In this document: piece after piece, positions 49,002-58,118 of the stretch | Layout of the letters: the number at the start of each line of letters is the position of its first letter | Position numbering within the stretch: the first letter of the stretch is position 1 | NCBI RefSeq assembly: GCF_036662795.1 | Contig: NZ_JBAFWZ010000021.1 | Coordinates: forward strand, 1-58,150 | Reading direction: 5' to 3' | DNA from: Lysinibacillus_B sp036662795 | Lineage (GTDB): Bacteria > Bacillota > Bacilli > Bacillales_A > Planococcaceae | Length of the DNA: 58,150 nucleotides | Translations under genes and position numbers: made by a program | The notes under the pieces: generated by a model | The model's database searches: none | Seen by the model: the letters and a program-made list of their open reading frames with translations, nothing else | What the model was told of the DNA's origin: nothing

Positions 49002-50687
49002 ATGAAGCTCAGATCTATCAGTTCACGTATTTTATTAGGCTTTAGTTTTATCATCTTATTTATTATTGGTAACAACACCTTCAACAACCAGCTACAATCA
49101 AAAGAAAATAAAGCTTTCGAATCTATCTCTTCACAGGAACTTCCTATTCTTATGGCAAACTATGAGCTTGCAACATCCATTCACGCTCGTCTTGCTGCAG
49201 CTCGAGGCTATATGCTAACAGGCGAACCACACTACAAAGATCTTTTCTTTACTTATGTTCAATCTGCACAGGAAAATGCTGACTTCCTTCTTTCCACCCC
49301 AGAATCGGCAAAATTTCAATCTCTTTACGATAAAGCTGTCCAATGGCGACAATTAGTCGAAAAGGATGTTTTTAATGTTTATGATGCGGGCGATGCTGAA
49401 ACAGCACTTGCAAATTTGGCTATTCTTGAAAAAACCGGAGATGAAATCCGATTAGGATACGAGGAGCTTGCCCAAAATGGACGCGATCAAATTAATCAAA
49501 CAACAGTAGAACTCCAAAAATCTGGTCAGGAGGGATTAATAAAAACAATCGTTTTTGGGCTTATTTTAATCGTTGCTAGTATCGTTTTCGCGATCTATAC
49601 AGCGAGAAAAATATCAAGACCTGTAAAAGCCCTCTCAGAAAGAATGTCGTTTATTATTGATGGTGATTTAAGCTTACCTGCTATGCCTCCAACAACAAAG
49701 GATGAAGTAGGTCATTTAACCGAGCAAACGAATGCCATGTCCGAACGAATCTCAACGATACTAAGGGAGATTCAAGATACTGCTGGAGAGGTTGCGGCAA
49801 GTAGTGAGGAGCTTACACAGGCGGCTCACGAAGTAAAAGAAGGTACCATTCATGTGTCGAAAGCTATGAGCGAAATTACGAACGGTACCGAGCTCCAAGC
49901 ATCTAATGCTAGTAATATTGCCATTACAATGAACGATTTTGCTAGTAAAATTTCAGATTTGCACCATTCCAGTGACAGCTTAAAATCACACTCCTCAACA
50001 GTTATGACTCTTACAGCTAATGGTCGTGAGTTGATGGAGCATTCAACCTTACAAATGAATACGATTGACCAAATTGTTCAAGGAGCCGTTGAAAAGGTTG
50101 AAGGATTTAGTAATAATACGCAGCAAATATCCAAGCTTGTCTCTGTTATTCATGATATTGCTGACCAAACGAATTTGCTTGCACTTAACGCTGCAATCGA
50201 AGCGGCTCGCGCTGGGGAGCATGGTAAAGGCTTTGCCGTTGTAGCCGATGAAGTACGAAAGCTTGCCGAGCAAGTATCTGTCTCTGTTGTAGATATTTCT
50301 AATATTGTTGAGAAAATTCAACACGAATCTATTATTGTCACAACCTCTTTAGAGCAAGGCTACAGTGAGGTTGAGAAAGGCACGTTACAAATCGCTTCTA
50401 CGAACGACACATTTATTAGAATTGCAGATGCTCTTCGCCTAATGGTAGATAATATTAATGGTATGTCAGAAAAACTCGCTGTTGTGGCCGATAGCTCTAC
50501 TCTAATCAACCATTCTATCGATGAAATAGCGGCTGTTTCTGAGCAATCTGCTGCTGGCATAGAGGAAACTAGTGCTACTGTAGAACAGGCGGCGAGCTCG
50601 ATGGAGGAGATTTCTGAAAACGCAGGAAACTTAGCACAGCGAGCAGAGCTAATGAATGATCTTGTTAAACAATTTAAGCTCTCATAG
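49002..50687 (+). CDS. Transmembrane methyl-accepting chemotaxis protein
   Basis: A 561-residue chemoreceptor. The start is ATG 49002, with GAAAGGGTG ten bases upstream. Helix one (about 9-27) and helix two (about 178-198) enclose a helical outer sensor of 150 residues that looks like a CHASE3/4HB-type bundle (LAAARGYMLTGEP near residue 66). A HAMP domain follows (about 199-252), then the signalling domain with the conserved tip IADQTNLLALNAAIEAARAGE (in part, near residue 390) and flanking methylation helices. It controls swimming through CheA/CheW. The ligand is unknown. It is monocistronic with a strong terminator. Confidence 0.92.
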   Translation: MKLRSISSRILLGFSFIILFIIGNNTFNNQLQSKENKAFESISSQELPILMANYELATSIHARLAAARGYMLTGEPHYKDLFFTYVQSAQENADFLLSTPESAKFQSLYDKAVQWRQLVEKDVFNVYDAGDAETALANLAILEKTGDEIRLGYEELAQNGRDQINQTTVELQKSGQEGLIKTIVFGLILIVASIVFAIYTARKISRPVKALSERMSFIIDGDLSLPAMPPTTKDEVGHLTEQTNAMSERISTILREIQDTAGEVAASSEELTQAAHEVKEGTIHVSKAMSEITNGTELQASNASNIAITMNDFASKISDLHHSSDSLKSHSSTVMTLTANGRELMEHSTLQMNTIDQIVQGAVEKVEGFSNNTQQISKLVSVIHDIADQTNLLALNAAIEAARAGEHGKGFAVVADEVRKLAEQVSVSVVDISNIVEKIQHESIIVTTSLEQGYSEVEKGTLQIASTNDTFIRIADALRLMVDNINGMSEKLAVVADSSTLINHSIDEIAAVSEQSAAGIEETSATVEQAASSMEEISENAGNLAQRAELMNDLVKQFKLS

Positions 50688-50692
50688 CATAG

Positions 50693-50726
50693 TAAATCCC
50701 GCTACTTTTCATCATAGCGGGATTTA
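50693..50726 (+). terminator. Terminator of the chemoreceptor gene
   Basis: TAAATCCCGCTA (50693-50704) pairs perfectly with TAGCGGGATTTA (50715-50726), six bases past the stop. Confidence 0.88.
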
Positions 50727-50799
50727 GACTGTAGACAATCGGATATTAATTCGAGTTTACTTGCAGTCTTTTTCTTTTAACAACAATGAGTAAGAAACC

Positions 50800-50931
50800 G
50801 TTGATTTCCGTTCCAGGCGCTCCCTTTCCGCAGGCACGGCTTCAACTAATTTTTGCGGCGAACCGCCGCAAAAATGGATTTTCAGCTCGCGCTTTTCCTG
50901 CTGGAGTGTCGCGCCTTTCACTCCAATCAAC
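50800..50931. repeat. Full-length interspersed palindromic repeat
   Basis: A 132-bp GC-rich element bounded by GTTGATT (50800-50806) and AATCAAC (50925-50931). Its reverse complement carries the strings GGCGCGACACTCC, AGCAGGAAAAGCGCGAGCTG, GAAGCCGTGCCTGCGGAAAG and GAACGGAAATCAAC, a pattern I recall from intergenic repeats in many Bacillaceae and Planococcaceae. A perfect inner hairpin (TTTTTGCGGCG with CGCCGCAAAAA, 50850-50874) is inserted in the middle. Confidence 0.75.
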
Positions 50932-51001
50932 TAGTATTGACTAATAGTAAAATAAGTTGCTCTCTACTTAATTTAAATGCTTCAAGTGATAATAAATATG
51001 A

Positions 51002-51172
51002 TTATAAAAAATTAAATCCATGAACGTTTACAACTTGAAATGTTTTCAAACAGCTTGTATCAGGAGACCACTTCTTCGTAAAGTAAATGCAACCATCTTT
51101 ATCATTTTCATTTAACCATTTGGGGGAAAGCTGATTGTGCCAGTTGCCATTAGAAAATTTTATTAAAATACG
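51002..51172 (-). pseudogene. Possible C-terminal gene fragment
   Basis: On the minus strand the frame ending at TAA 51004-51002 reads protein-like: SNGNWHNQLSPKWLNENDK, then CIYFTKKWSPDTSCLKTF, ending VHGFNFL. Tryptophans and mixed composition are unlike non-coding sequence here. Upstream it runs into the repeat at 51150-51375 and there is no ribosome site or start. It is probably the tail of a gene cut by the repeat. Family unknown. Confidence 0.3.
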
Positions 51173-51375
51173 TCGGAATACAAGGCAACCCCCTACACGT
51201 AGACTTCTGTGGGATAGCGATAATGGAACGAAGGCAAAGACCGTCACGTCGTGTGACTACGCCTTCTTGACCAACATCGTGTTGCCCCGAGACCCCGCAG
51301 AATTTGCACCTGTGCAAATTTGAGGAGGCTCGGCGCTCGCCCACGAAAAGCGCAGTGGCGGGGCTTGCCGATTTT
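51173..51375. repeat. GC-rich interspersed repeat with hairpins
   Basis: Contains the 40-bp tract shared with 34323-34362, a hairpin AATTTGCAC / GTGCAAATT (51301-51322), and GAGACCCCG also seen in the guaA leader repeat (as GGAGACCCCGAAGCG). Short open frames crossing it look accidental. It belongs to the same general class of intergenic repeats. Confidence 0.55.
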
Positions 51376-51445
51376 TAAGGAATGATTTGTCTACAATCTG
51401 AATCAGGCTACATGTATCTAGCAGGATTTTCTTACATACTGTTTC

Positions 51446-52735
51446 TTATAATTTCTTCACATTAAAATTCGAACCAATGAGCAACCAGTTCTGTGGAAAT
51501 GGCAGACCGAGCTTCCAATAGGCAACACCACGTAGTCCTAGGCGCTTCACTAAGTTAAATTTCGCTCCAATCGACCTTGCATCCTCGAACCACACGACAT
51601 GCTGCTTCCCAGACTCATCCACATAGTTGAAAAATGGAGCACTAGCAACGGGGTCAAACTGAATCATTACATTATAACGTCTCGCTAGCTCTAGCGCTCG
51701 TTGTGGGCTCAGTGCCTTAGCATAAGGTCCTCCAGGTACATATGGAAGGGTCCAATCATATCCATATAGGTTTTGCCCCATCATAATTTTATTTGCTGGT
51801 ATTTCAGTCAAGGCATAACGTAGCACCTTCTCTACTTCTCCAATTGGTGATACAGCCAAAGGGGGACCAGCAGAATAGCCCCATTCATATGTCATAATTA
51901 CAACAAAGTCTACAATTGAGCCAATTAACCGATAATCATGCGCCTCAAACCACACTCCTGGCTGATCCGCTCTTGTTTTCGGTGCAAGTGCTGCCGACAC
52001 TAAATACCCTTCTGGATGGAATTTTTGTACCGCTCTTCGTAAAAAATTACCATAAGCTACACGCTGATCGCCTGGCAAAGCCTCAAAATCAAAATGAATA
52101 TCAGTAATGCCTCCAACCTTACGCGCTTCTTTTACAATATTATCAAATAAAATATCCTGTACGGCTGTACTTTGAAGAATATCTCTTCCTAATTCCCCAC
52201 TGAACGCCCCTTCCTCTAGGTTCGTAATGACCATCGACATCGTTGCACCGTGCTGCTTTGCGATTTCTGGAAGTCCTGCAACTGGTGGAGCCGTAAGCGT
52301 ACCATCCCGCTTTGCCTGATAACTAAATAATGCTAGGTAGGTTAAATATGGGCTCGCTTCTCGGGCTTGCTCCAATAACAAATCACTGACGGTATCTCCC
52401 CGCGGCTCAATATACGCCATTATTTCCGCATTCATTTTTGGTGGTGAAGGTATATAAAGGCGCAGTCCAACCCATAACGTTTGATTCGGATCTAAACCAT
52501 TGATTTGAGAGAGTGTCACATAATTTATTCCAAAACGTTGCGCAATAGACCACAGGCTATCCCCAGGCTTTACCCAATAAAATCGACCAACAATCGGGAT
52601 TACTAACGCCTGCCCTATGACTAACTGATTTGGATTAGGAAGTTTATTAGCATCTACAATTTGATCAACCGTTACCCCGTAAGCCTGTGAAATTTTCCAT
52701 AATGAATCACCCTGCTGCACAACATGTATATGCAT
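51446..52735 (-). CDS. LysM/GH18 spore cortex-lytic type hydrolase (SleL/YaaH-like)
   Basis: A 429-residue protein, the length of B. subtilis YaaH. I set the start at ATG 52735, with GGGAGGTAAGGGG just upstream. Two LysM domains (2-47 and 52-96; VQQGDSLWKISQAYG and VKPGDSLWSIAQRFG) bind peptidoglycan. The glycoside hydrolase 18 domain (about 104-425) has the catalytic DxxDFE-like segment DIHFDFE with E218 as acid. There is no signal peptide, as expected for spore-coat located SleL. Role: N-acetylglucosaminidase acting on cortex fragments in germination. It implies a spore-forming host. It is probably expressed by a sporulation sigma factor, not shown here. Confidence 0.9.
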   Translation of the reverse strand: MHIHVVQQGDSLWKISQAYGVTVDQIVDANKLPNPNQLVIGQALVIPIVGRFYWVKPGDSLWSIAQRFGINYVTLSQINGLDPNQTLWVGLRLYIPSPPKMNAEIMAYIEPRGDTVSDLLLEQAREASPYLTYLALFSYQAKRDGTLTAPPVAGLPEIAKQHGATMSMVITNLEEGAFSGELGRDILQSTAVQDILFDNIVKEARKVGGITDIHFDFEALPGDQRVAYGNFLRRAVQKFHPEGYLVSAALAPKTRADQPGVWFEAHDYRLIGSIVDFVVIMTYEWGYSAGPPLAVSPIGEVEKVLRYALTEIPANKIMMGQNLYGYDWTLPYVPGGPYAKALSPQRALELARRYNVMIQFDPVASAPFFNYVDESGKQHVVWFEDARSIGAKFNLVKRLGLRGVAYWKLGLPFPQNWLLIGSNFNVKKL

Positions 52736-53005
52736 CCCCTTACCTCCCCTCATAAAGCAATTAATAAAAACATTACTTAACTTTATGAACTGCATTTACG
52801 GAACATGCAATTTTTTAGAGATATCGTCGAACACTTTCATTCATTTCATGACGGTGCGCGAGACTGTCGGTAGTTGGTCAGACCAATAGTATTCATAAAA
52901 AAAAGCAGAATTTAAATTATATCAAATGATGGAAAAACATTACTAATCAGTATATATTTTTAACAAGGAGAAAAAGCATTTACTTACTGTTTATAAAACC
53001 CTTCC

Positions 53006-53443
53006 ATGGGAGAAAGGCTGATAAAGGTGTTTAATGAACTTTTTTATCAAAAGGTACAACGCTCACGAATGGGCTTTTTCATCTTTATTTTAGTTATTCT
53101 TTTATTCCATACAGGTATTACTTTTACGTTTGTTATTCCAGGGTTAAAAGGTTTTACATGGTCTCAATTACTTCTTGCATTACTGATGTATTTTATTTGC
53201 GCTAATATTTTTGTTGGCCTTTATACGAAACGGGCATGGCTCGTTTTTATTATTACTTTACTATTAGGTTATTTAGGAATGGGTTGGCGTATATGGCTTG
53301 AATGGGGAGAATATACACTAGCAGAATATTTGCATCAAGCTATCTTAATTTTTTATCCTATGGTAATCGCCCTTTTAATTACAGGAACTTACAGTATTAT
53401 CGACTTTTCTAGAAACCGAAAAAATGATGGGATCGACAGCTAG
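53006..53443 (+). CDS. Four-helix membrane protein of unknown function
   Basis: A 145-residue integral membrane protein. Helices lie at about 22-45, 51-70, 76-94 and 110-130, with a basic N-terminus (KVQRSR) and a charged C-terminal tail (SRNRKNDG). The ATG at 53006 is used, but the ribosome site is weak (CCATGGGAGAAAGG lies across the start), so the exact start is uncertain; TTTTAACAAGGAG further upstream is too distant. I do not recognise the family. Three more short genes follow on the same strand within 720 bp, so it may lead a small operon of membrane peptides. Confidence 0.6.
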   Translation: MGERLIKVFNELFYQKVQRSRMGFFIFILVILLFHTGITFTFVIPGLKGFTWSQLLLALLMYFICANIFVGLYTKRAWLVFIITLLLGYLGMGWRIWLEWGEYTLAEYLHQAILIFYPMVIALLITGTYSIIDFSRNRKNDGIDS

Positions 53444-53471
53444 ATCCTTTAATGTACGTGGAGGATTAATC

Positions 53472-53576
53472 ATGAAATTTAAATTATTGGCGAATGAAAT
53501 TAACGATTTAGTCAGCTTAATGACAAGTAATCTTTTGGAATACCACGGTGATGAGATAGTTATAGTTTTTTGTTGA
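53472..53576 (+). CDS. Short ORF, 34 residues
   Basis: ATG 53472 is preceded by GGAGGATTAATC, an excellent ribosome site. The frame encodes MKFKLLANEINDLVSLMTSN and 14 more residues, ending EIVIVFC before TGA 53574-53576. It starts 29 nt after the preceding membrane protein gene. It may be a genuine small protein or the start of a truncated gene. No family was recognised. Confidence 0.45.
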   Translation: MKFKLLANEINDLVSLMTSNLLEYHGDEIVIVFC

Positions 53577-53684
53577 TTCATTTATTTTCTTAACTTATAG
53601 ACATAAAAAAGTATTTATTGCAGTAATGTACTTTTAAAAAAAGTAGATATAGAATAGATAATTTATTAAAAAAGAGGTTACTTT

Positions 53685-53897
53685 ATGCCATTATTTGTTG
53701 GAAGTATACTTGTTTTATTTGGTTTATTAAATATTTTACTCCCTGGTCTTGTTTGGTTTTTTTCTATAGGATGGCAATTTCGAGATGCCGAACCTAGTGA
53801 CACTGCCCTTAAAGTAAACCGTATTATTGGTTATTTTCTTTTAATCGTGGGCGTTTGTTATATTTTATCCTTTTTCTTCCCAAGTATTACAGCTTAG
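53685..53897 (+). CDS. Small two-helix membrane protein (DUF6199-like)
   Basis: A 70-residue membrane protein with helices at about 3-27 and 45-65. The short loop between them (GWQFRDAEPSDTALKVNRIIG) has the W..(R/K)..EPSD pattern I associate with DUF6199-type small membrane proteins. The start ATG 53685 has AAAAGAGG eight bases upstream. It lies 108 nt after the 34-codon gene and 28 nt before the next membrane protein. Its function is unknown. Confidence 0.65.
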   Translation: MPLFVGSILVLFGLLNILLPGLVWFFSIGWQFRDAEPSDTALKVNRIIGYFLLIVGVCYILSFFFPSITA

Positions 53898-53925
53898 CTT
53901 TTGTCTGTTCGAAGGAGGTTATCAT

Positions 53926-54165
53926 TTGAGTAAACTAATGATCAGTCATGCAATGTCCGTTATAGCTTCGCCTTTTATTTTCTCTTTTTCATTGGCATTT
54001 GCTTTTGGTGTTTACTACAAGGATTTCTCAAATATTTTCGAGGGTGTTCCCTTTATTGCTTTCCAAACATATATCATCTATCTTTTAGCCTCACCTCTTC
54101 TGGTATATGTATTCTATCAATATCTTTTTCTCTACATGACTGTTTCACTTTCTTATCATAACTAA
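53926..54165 (+). CDS. Small hypothetical membrane protein
   Basis: A 79-residue protein starting at TTG 53926, chosen because GAAGGAGGTTATCA lies directly upstream. Two hydrophobic helices are predicted (about 8-29 and 44-73), with FGVYYKDFSNIFEG between. The aromatic-rich C-terminus ends just before a bidirectional terminator. It follows the DUF6199-like gene by 28 nt and is probably co-transcribed. No family was recognised. Confidence 0.55.
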   Translation: MSKLMISHAMSVIASPFIFSFSLAFAFGVYYKDFSNIFEGVPFIAFQTYIIYLLASPLLVYVFYQYLFLYMTVSLSYHN

Positions 54166-54200
54166 AAAATCACTCTTAACTAATGTAAGAGTGACTTTTT
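54165..54200. terminator. Bidirectional terminator
   Basis: AAAAATCACTCTTA pairs with TAAGAGTGACTTTTT around ACTAATG. It lies between the small membrane protein (plus) and the Pyr4-like gene (minus) and has T-runs on both sides. Confidence 0.85.
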
Positions 54201-54820
54201 CTATTTACCTTATAAATTAAACCAATATACATCAAATCATATATTAAAATAGCCACACTAATAATTGTAATCAGGTTTGTTTTGAAATAGAAATAAGAAG
54301 CAATCGAAGCACATAAAGTGCCCAGCATTTTAAAAATGCCGATAGCTGACGATTGCCCCTTCAAACTCCCTCGCCAAAATAATAATGAGATAAATAAGCC
54401 CGACATCATTAAATTTTGAGAAAAAGCAATATACTTCCCTTCGAAATCATTAATTTCATGTATGATTGTCAACATCATAAGAAAGCTAATGCCTAGTGTT
54501 ATGAAAAAGGATGAATAAAAAAGCGTCCTTGATAGGTATTTTTTAAATTCCCTTGGACCGTAAATTAAATATTGCCTCAGTATGACAATATCCAGGGCAA
54601 ACCAAATCATCGTGATTTTCTGTTGTAAATCATTTATTGGGTAAATGAATGCAAAAATGAATTCCCATGAAATATTGGCACAAATCGCAACCATCGGCAT
54701 CCCATATGCCTTATCTCGAAATCCACGAAATATAATGAGTATGTATGTCACAATCCAAAATAGACCCATTCCTAATTGCATCACTAATAACCAATTAATT
54801 TGATTCGTCAAATACACCAT
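54176..54820 (-). CDS. Pyr4/PaxB-like integral membrane protein, putative transmembrane terpene cyclase family
   Basis: A 214-residue protein with about seven helices (roughly 9-30, 40-58, 66-84, 95-118, 128-148, 158-176, 182-203). The pattern GMPMVAICANISWEFIFAFIYP (cited in part: MP at 41-42, N49, W52, E53) matches the hallmark of fungal membrane terpene cyclases of the Pyr4/PaxB/AtmB family, in which this glutamate takes part in epoxide protonation. An acidic residue is also near the end of helix seven (IYDLMY). Bacterial members are mostly uncharacterised. No prenyltransferase or monooxygenase is adjacent, so cyclase activity is doubtful here. The ATG 54820 has AAAAGG close by. Confidence 0.55.
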   Translation of the reverse strand: MVYLTNQINWLLVMQLGMGLFWIVTYILIIFRGFRDKAYGMPMVAICANISWEFIFAFIYPINDLQQKITMIWFALDIVILRQYLIYGPREFKKYLSRTLFYSSFFITLGISFLMMLTIIHEINDFEGKYIAFSQNLMMSGLFISLLFWRGSLKGQSSAIGIFKMLGTLCASIASYFYFKTNLITIISVAILIYDLMYIGLIYKVNRKSHSYIS

Positions 54821-54968
54821 CCTTTTGATTAATAAAACCTGCTGCTCACCTCTGTTACTATATGAGAAGTATATTAAATTTTATACCAAAATTAGATTCA
54901 CCATTGAGTCCTGAAATACCTTCATAAACGCTGAATAAAAACTTAGTATATCAACATGTAACAAAACT

Positions 54969-55013
54969 AAAAAAGAGCCCACTCACAAGTTCAGTGAACT
55001 TATGAGTGGGCTC
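54969..55013 (-). terminator. Main terminator of groES-groEL
   Basis: GAGCCCACTCACAAGTTC (54975-54992) pairs with GAACTTATGAGTGGGCTC (54996-55013) around AGT, 18 bp with one mismatch. On the minus strand TTTTTTAG follows. A smaller hairpin (55059-55085, TAGAGCC with GGCTCTA) directly follows the groEL stop. Confidence 0.9.
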
Positions 55014-55086
55014 AGTTAAGCAAATGTTAAATTTAAGACAGAGCTTATGTGTAAGTGGTAGAGCCTCAAAGGGTTTGGGGCTCTAA

Positions 55087-56727
<1,641 letters not shown>

Positions 56728-56835
56728 TGTGATTAACCTCCTGAATTTAAAAACGTTTATTTAATAGAATCATAATACGCATGGCAGCACCTACTATTTA
56801 TAGGGGCTTACCTGTCTAGATTGAAATATTCAAGA

Positions 56836-57120
56836 TTAACCGATTACTGCTAATACATCGCTTTCGCGTATAATTAAATACTCTGTACCTTCGTATTTAA
56901 CTTCTGTACCAGCGAATTTTGAGAAGATGATTTCGTCGCCTTCTTTCACGTCAAGCTCGACACGAGTGCCGTTATCTAGTACACGACCTGTTCCCACAGC
57001 AACGACTTTACCTGTTTGTGGTTTTTCTTTTGCTGAGTCTGGAAGGACGATACCAAATGCCGTTTTCTCCTCTACCTCAACTAGTTCGATAATGATACGA
57101 TCACCTAATGGTCTTAACAT
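56836..57120 (-). CDS. groES: Co-chaperonin GroES (Hsp10)
   Basis: A 94-residue GroES. It begins LRPLGDRIIIELVEVEEKT, contains the mobile loop that contacts GroEL (EEKTAFGIVLPDSAKEKP in part, residues 17-34) and the GDEIIFSKFAGTEVKYEGTEY region. It caps the GroEL cavity. It is the first gene of the groE operon, with AGGAGG six bases before the ATG and the CIRCE operator 34 nt upstream of the start. Confidence 0.98.
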   Translation of the reverse strand: MLRPLGDRIIIELVEVEEKTAFGIVLPDSAKEKPQTGKVVAVGTGRVLDNGTRVELDVKEGDEIIFSKFAGTEVKYEGTEYLIIRESDVLAVIG

Positions 57121-57153
57121 GAAACAACCTCCTACAAAATATGTTTGTTTATT

Positions 57154-57180
57154 TTAGCACTCGTCAATAAAGAGTGCTAA
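57154..57180 (-). promoter_or_regulatory. CIRCE operator (HrcA site) of groES-groEL
   Basis: A perfect CIRCE: TTAGCACTC (57154-57162), nine bases, GAGTGCTAA (57172-57180). HrcA bound here represses the operon until heat or misfolded protein titrates GroEL. Confidence 0.97.
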
Positions 57181-57190
57181 CACATTTTTA

Positions 57191-57219
57191 ATATTAATAA
57201 ATTCTTTTTTTTTTTGCAA
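57191..57219 (-). promoter_or_regulatory. groES-groEL promoter
   Basis: On the minus strand TTGCAA (57219-57214) and TAATAT (57196-57191) are 17 bp apart, each four of six to consensus. An A-tract fills the spacer. The CIRCE element begins 10 bp downstream and would block transcription start. Confidence 0.6.
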
Positions 57220-57314
57220 GCGAGAACATCAAAAAATTTTGTTTTCTTTCCATTTTCAACTAAAATAAAGCTAGCGCCTATACATCATAGTCAAAGAAAG
57301 AGGGAGTTATTCCA

Positions 57315-58061
57315 TTGAGCACGATGCAATCACCGAGGTTTAAAGCACAAAAAACCGCGTTCTATATTTTATTAACGTATATTTTTGTCTTTCAGCTATC
57401 TGCGTTTATTTTATTCATTCCTGGTTTACGGGAGTTTATAGTTGGCTTAATTGACGCTCCAGCAGCGCAAAAAGGTTCTATCTTAGTTGCCTGGTGGTCC
57501 ACTATTTTTGGTATCCTATCACTAATCATTTGTCTTGTGCTAGTCAACCGAAATAAGCAATTTTTCAACATCTTTAAAGGGGAAAAGGCCTCAACCCTTC
57601 AAGCGATCGGCTGGGGCATTATCGGTTTCTTCCTAGTATTATTAGGTCAATCGATTGGGGCATATATCGAAATGGCTATCGGGATAGAGGCCGGCTCTGA
57701 AAATACAGCCTCGTTAACAGAGTTGGCAAAGCTAGCACCTATTATGATCCTCGTTATCGCGATTATCGGGCCGATTCTAGAGGAGCTAGTATTCCGCCGT
57801 GTAATTTTTGGTTCCCTTATTCAAGTACAGGGCTTCTGGGTATCAACGATAGTTAGTGCAGTAGTATTTGCTGCCATACATTTTGATTTTACCCATATCA
57901 TACTATATACAATTTGTGGTTTAATATTCGCATTTCTATATTACAAAACAAAGCGTTTGCTAACTTCTATCGTTGCCCACATTCTATTAAATAGTTTCGT
58001 TATCGTTGTACAATTAAACATCGAGAAGCTTCAAAAGATGGTCGACTCCTTGCCGCAATAA
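57315..58061 (+). CDS. ydiL: CPBP family intramembrane glutamic endopeptidase (YdiL-like)
   Basis: A 248-residue membrane protein of the CPBP (Abi) family. Its TTG start at 57315 follows AGAGGGAG; ATG 57324 is an alternative. Eight hydrophobic helices are predicted. The family motifs are intact: E156-E157 in GPILEELVFRRV, and H189, D191, H194 in AAIHFDFTHI. Members cleave or process proteins and peptides within the membrane and are often linked to CAAX-like or bacteriocin-immunity functions. B. subtilis ydiL also lies beside groES, in the same divergent order, so orthology is likely. Confidence 0.85.
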   Translation: MSTMQSPRFKAQKTAFYILLTYIFVFQLSAFILFIPGLREFIVGLIDAPAAQKGSILVAWWSTIFGILSLIICLVLVNRNKQFFNIFKGEKASTLQAIGWGIIGFFLVLLGQSIGAYIEMAIGIEAGSENTASLTELAKLAPIMILVIAIIGPILEELVFRRVIFGSLIQVQGFWVSTIVSAVVFAAIHFDFTHIILYTICGLIFAFLYYKTKRLLTSIVAHILLNSFVIVVQLNIEKLQKMVDSLPQ

Positions 58062-58083
58062 AAAAGATGCCGTCAAAAAATAA

Positions 58084-58106
58084 AGTGTACCCTTCGTAAA
58101 GGACAT
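58084..58106. repeat. Terminal inverted repeat of an IS3-family element
   Basis: AGTGTACCCTTCGTAAAGGAC resembles the ends of IS150-group elements (TGTAC..CACCC...GGAC pattern). It lies just outside the transposase stop codon. The other end is beyond the window. Confidence 0.55.
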
Positions 58107-58118
58107 TTTGAAAAAAGC

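Noticed and set aside
51002..51247. Full 81-codon minus-strand frame as an intact gene
   Set aside because: Its first 25 codons lie in repeat DNA and there is no start signal; only the 3' part looks protein-like.
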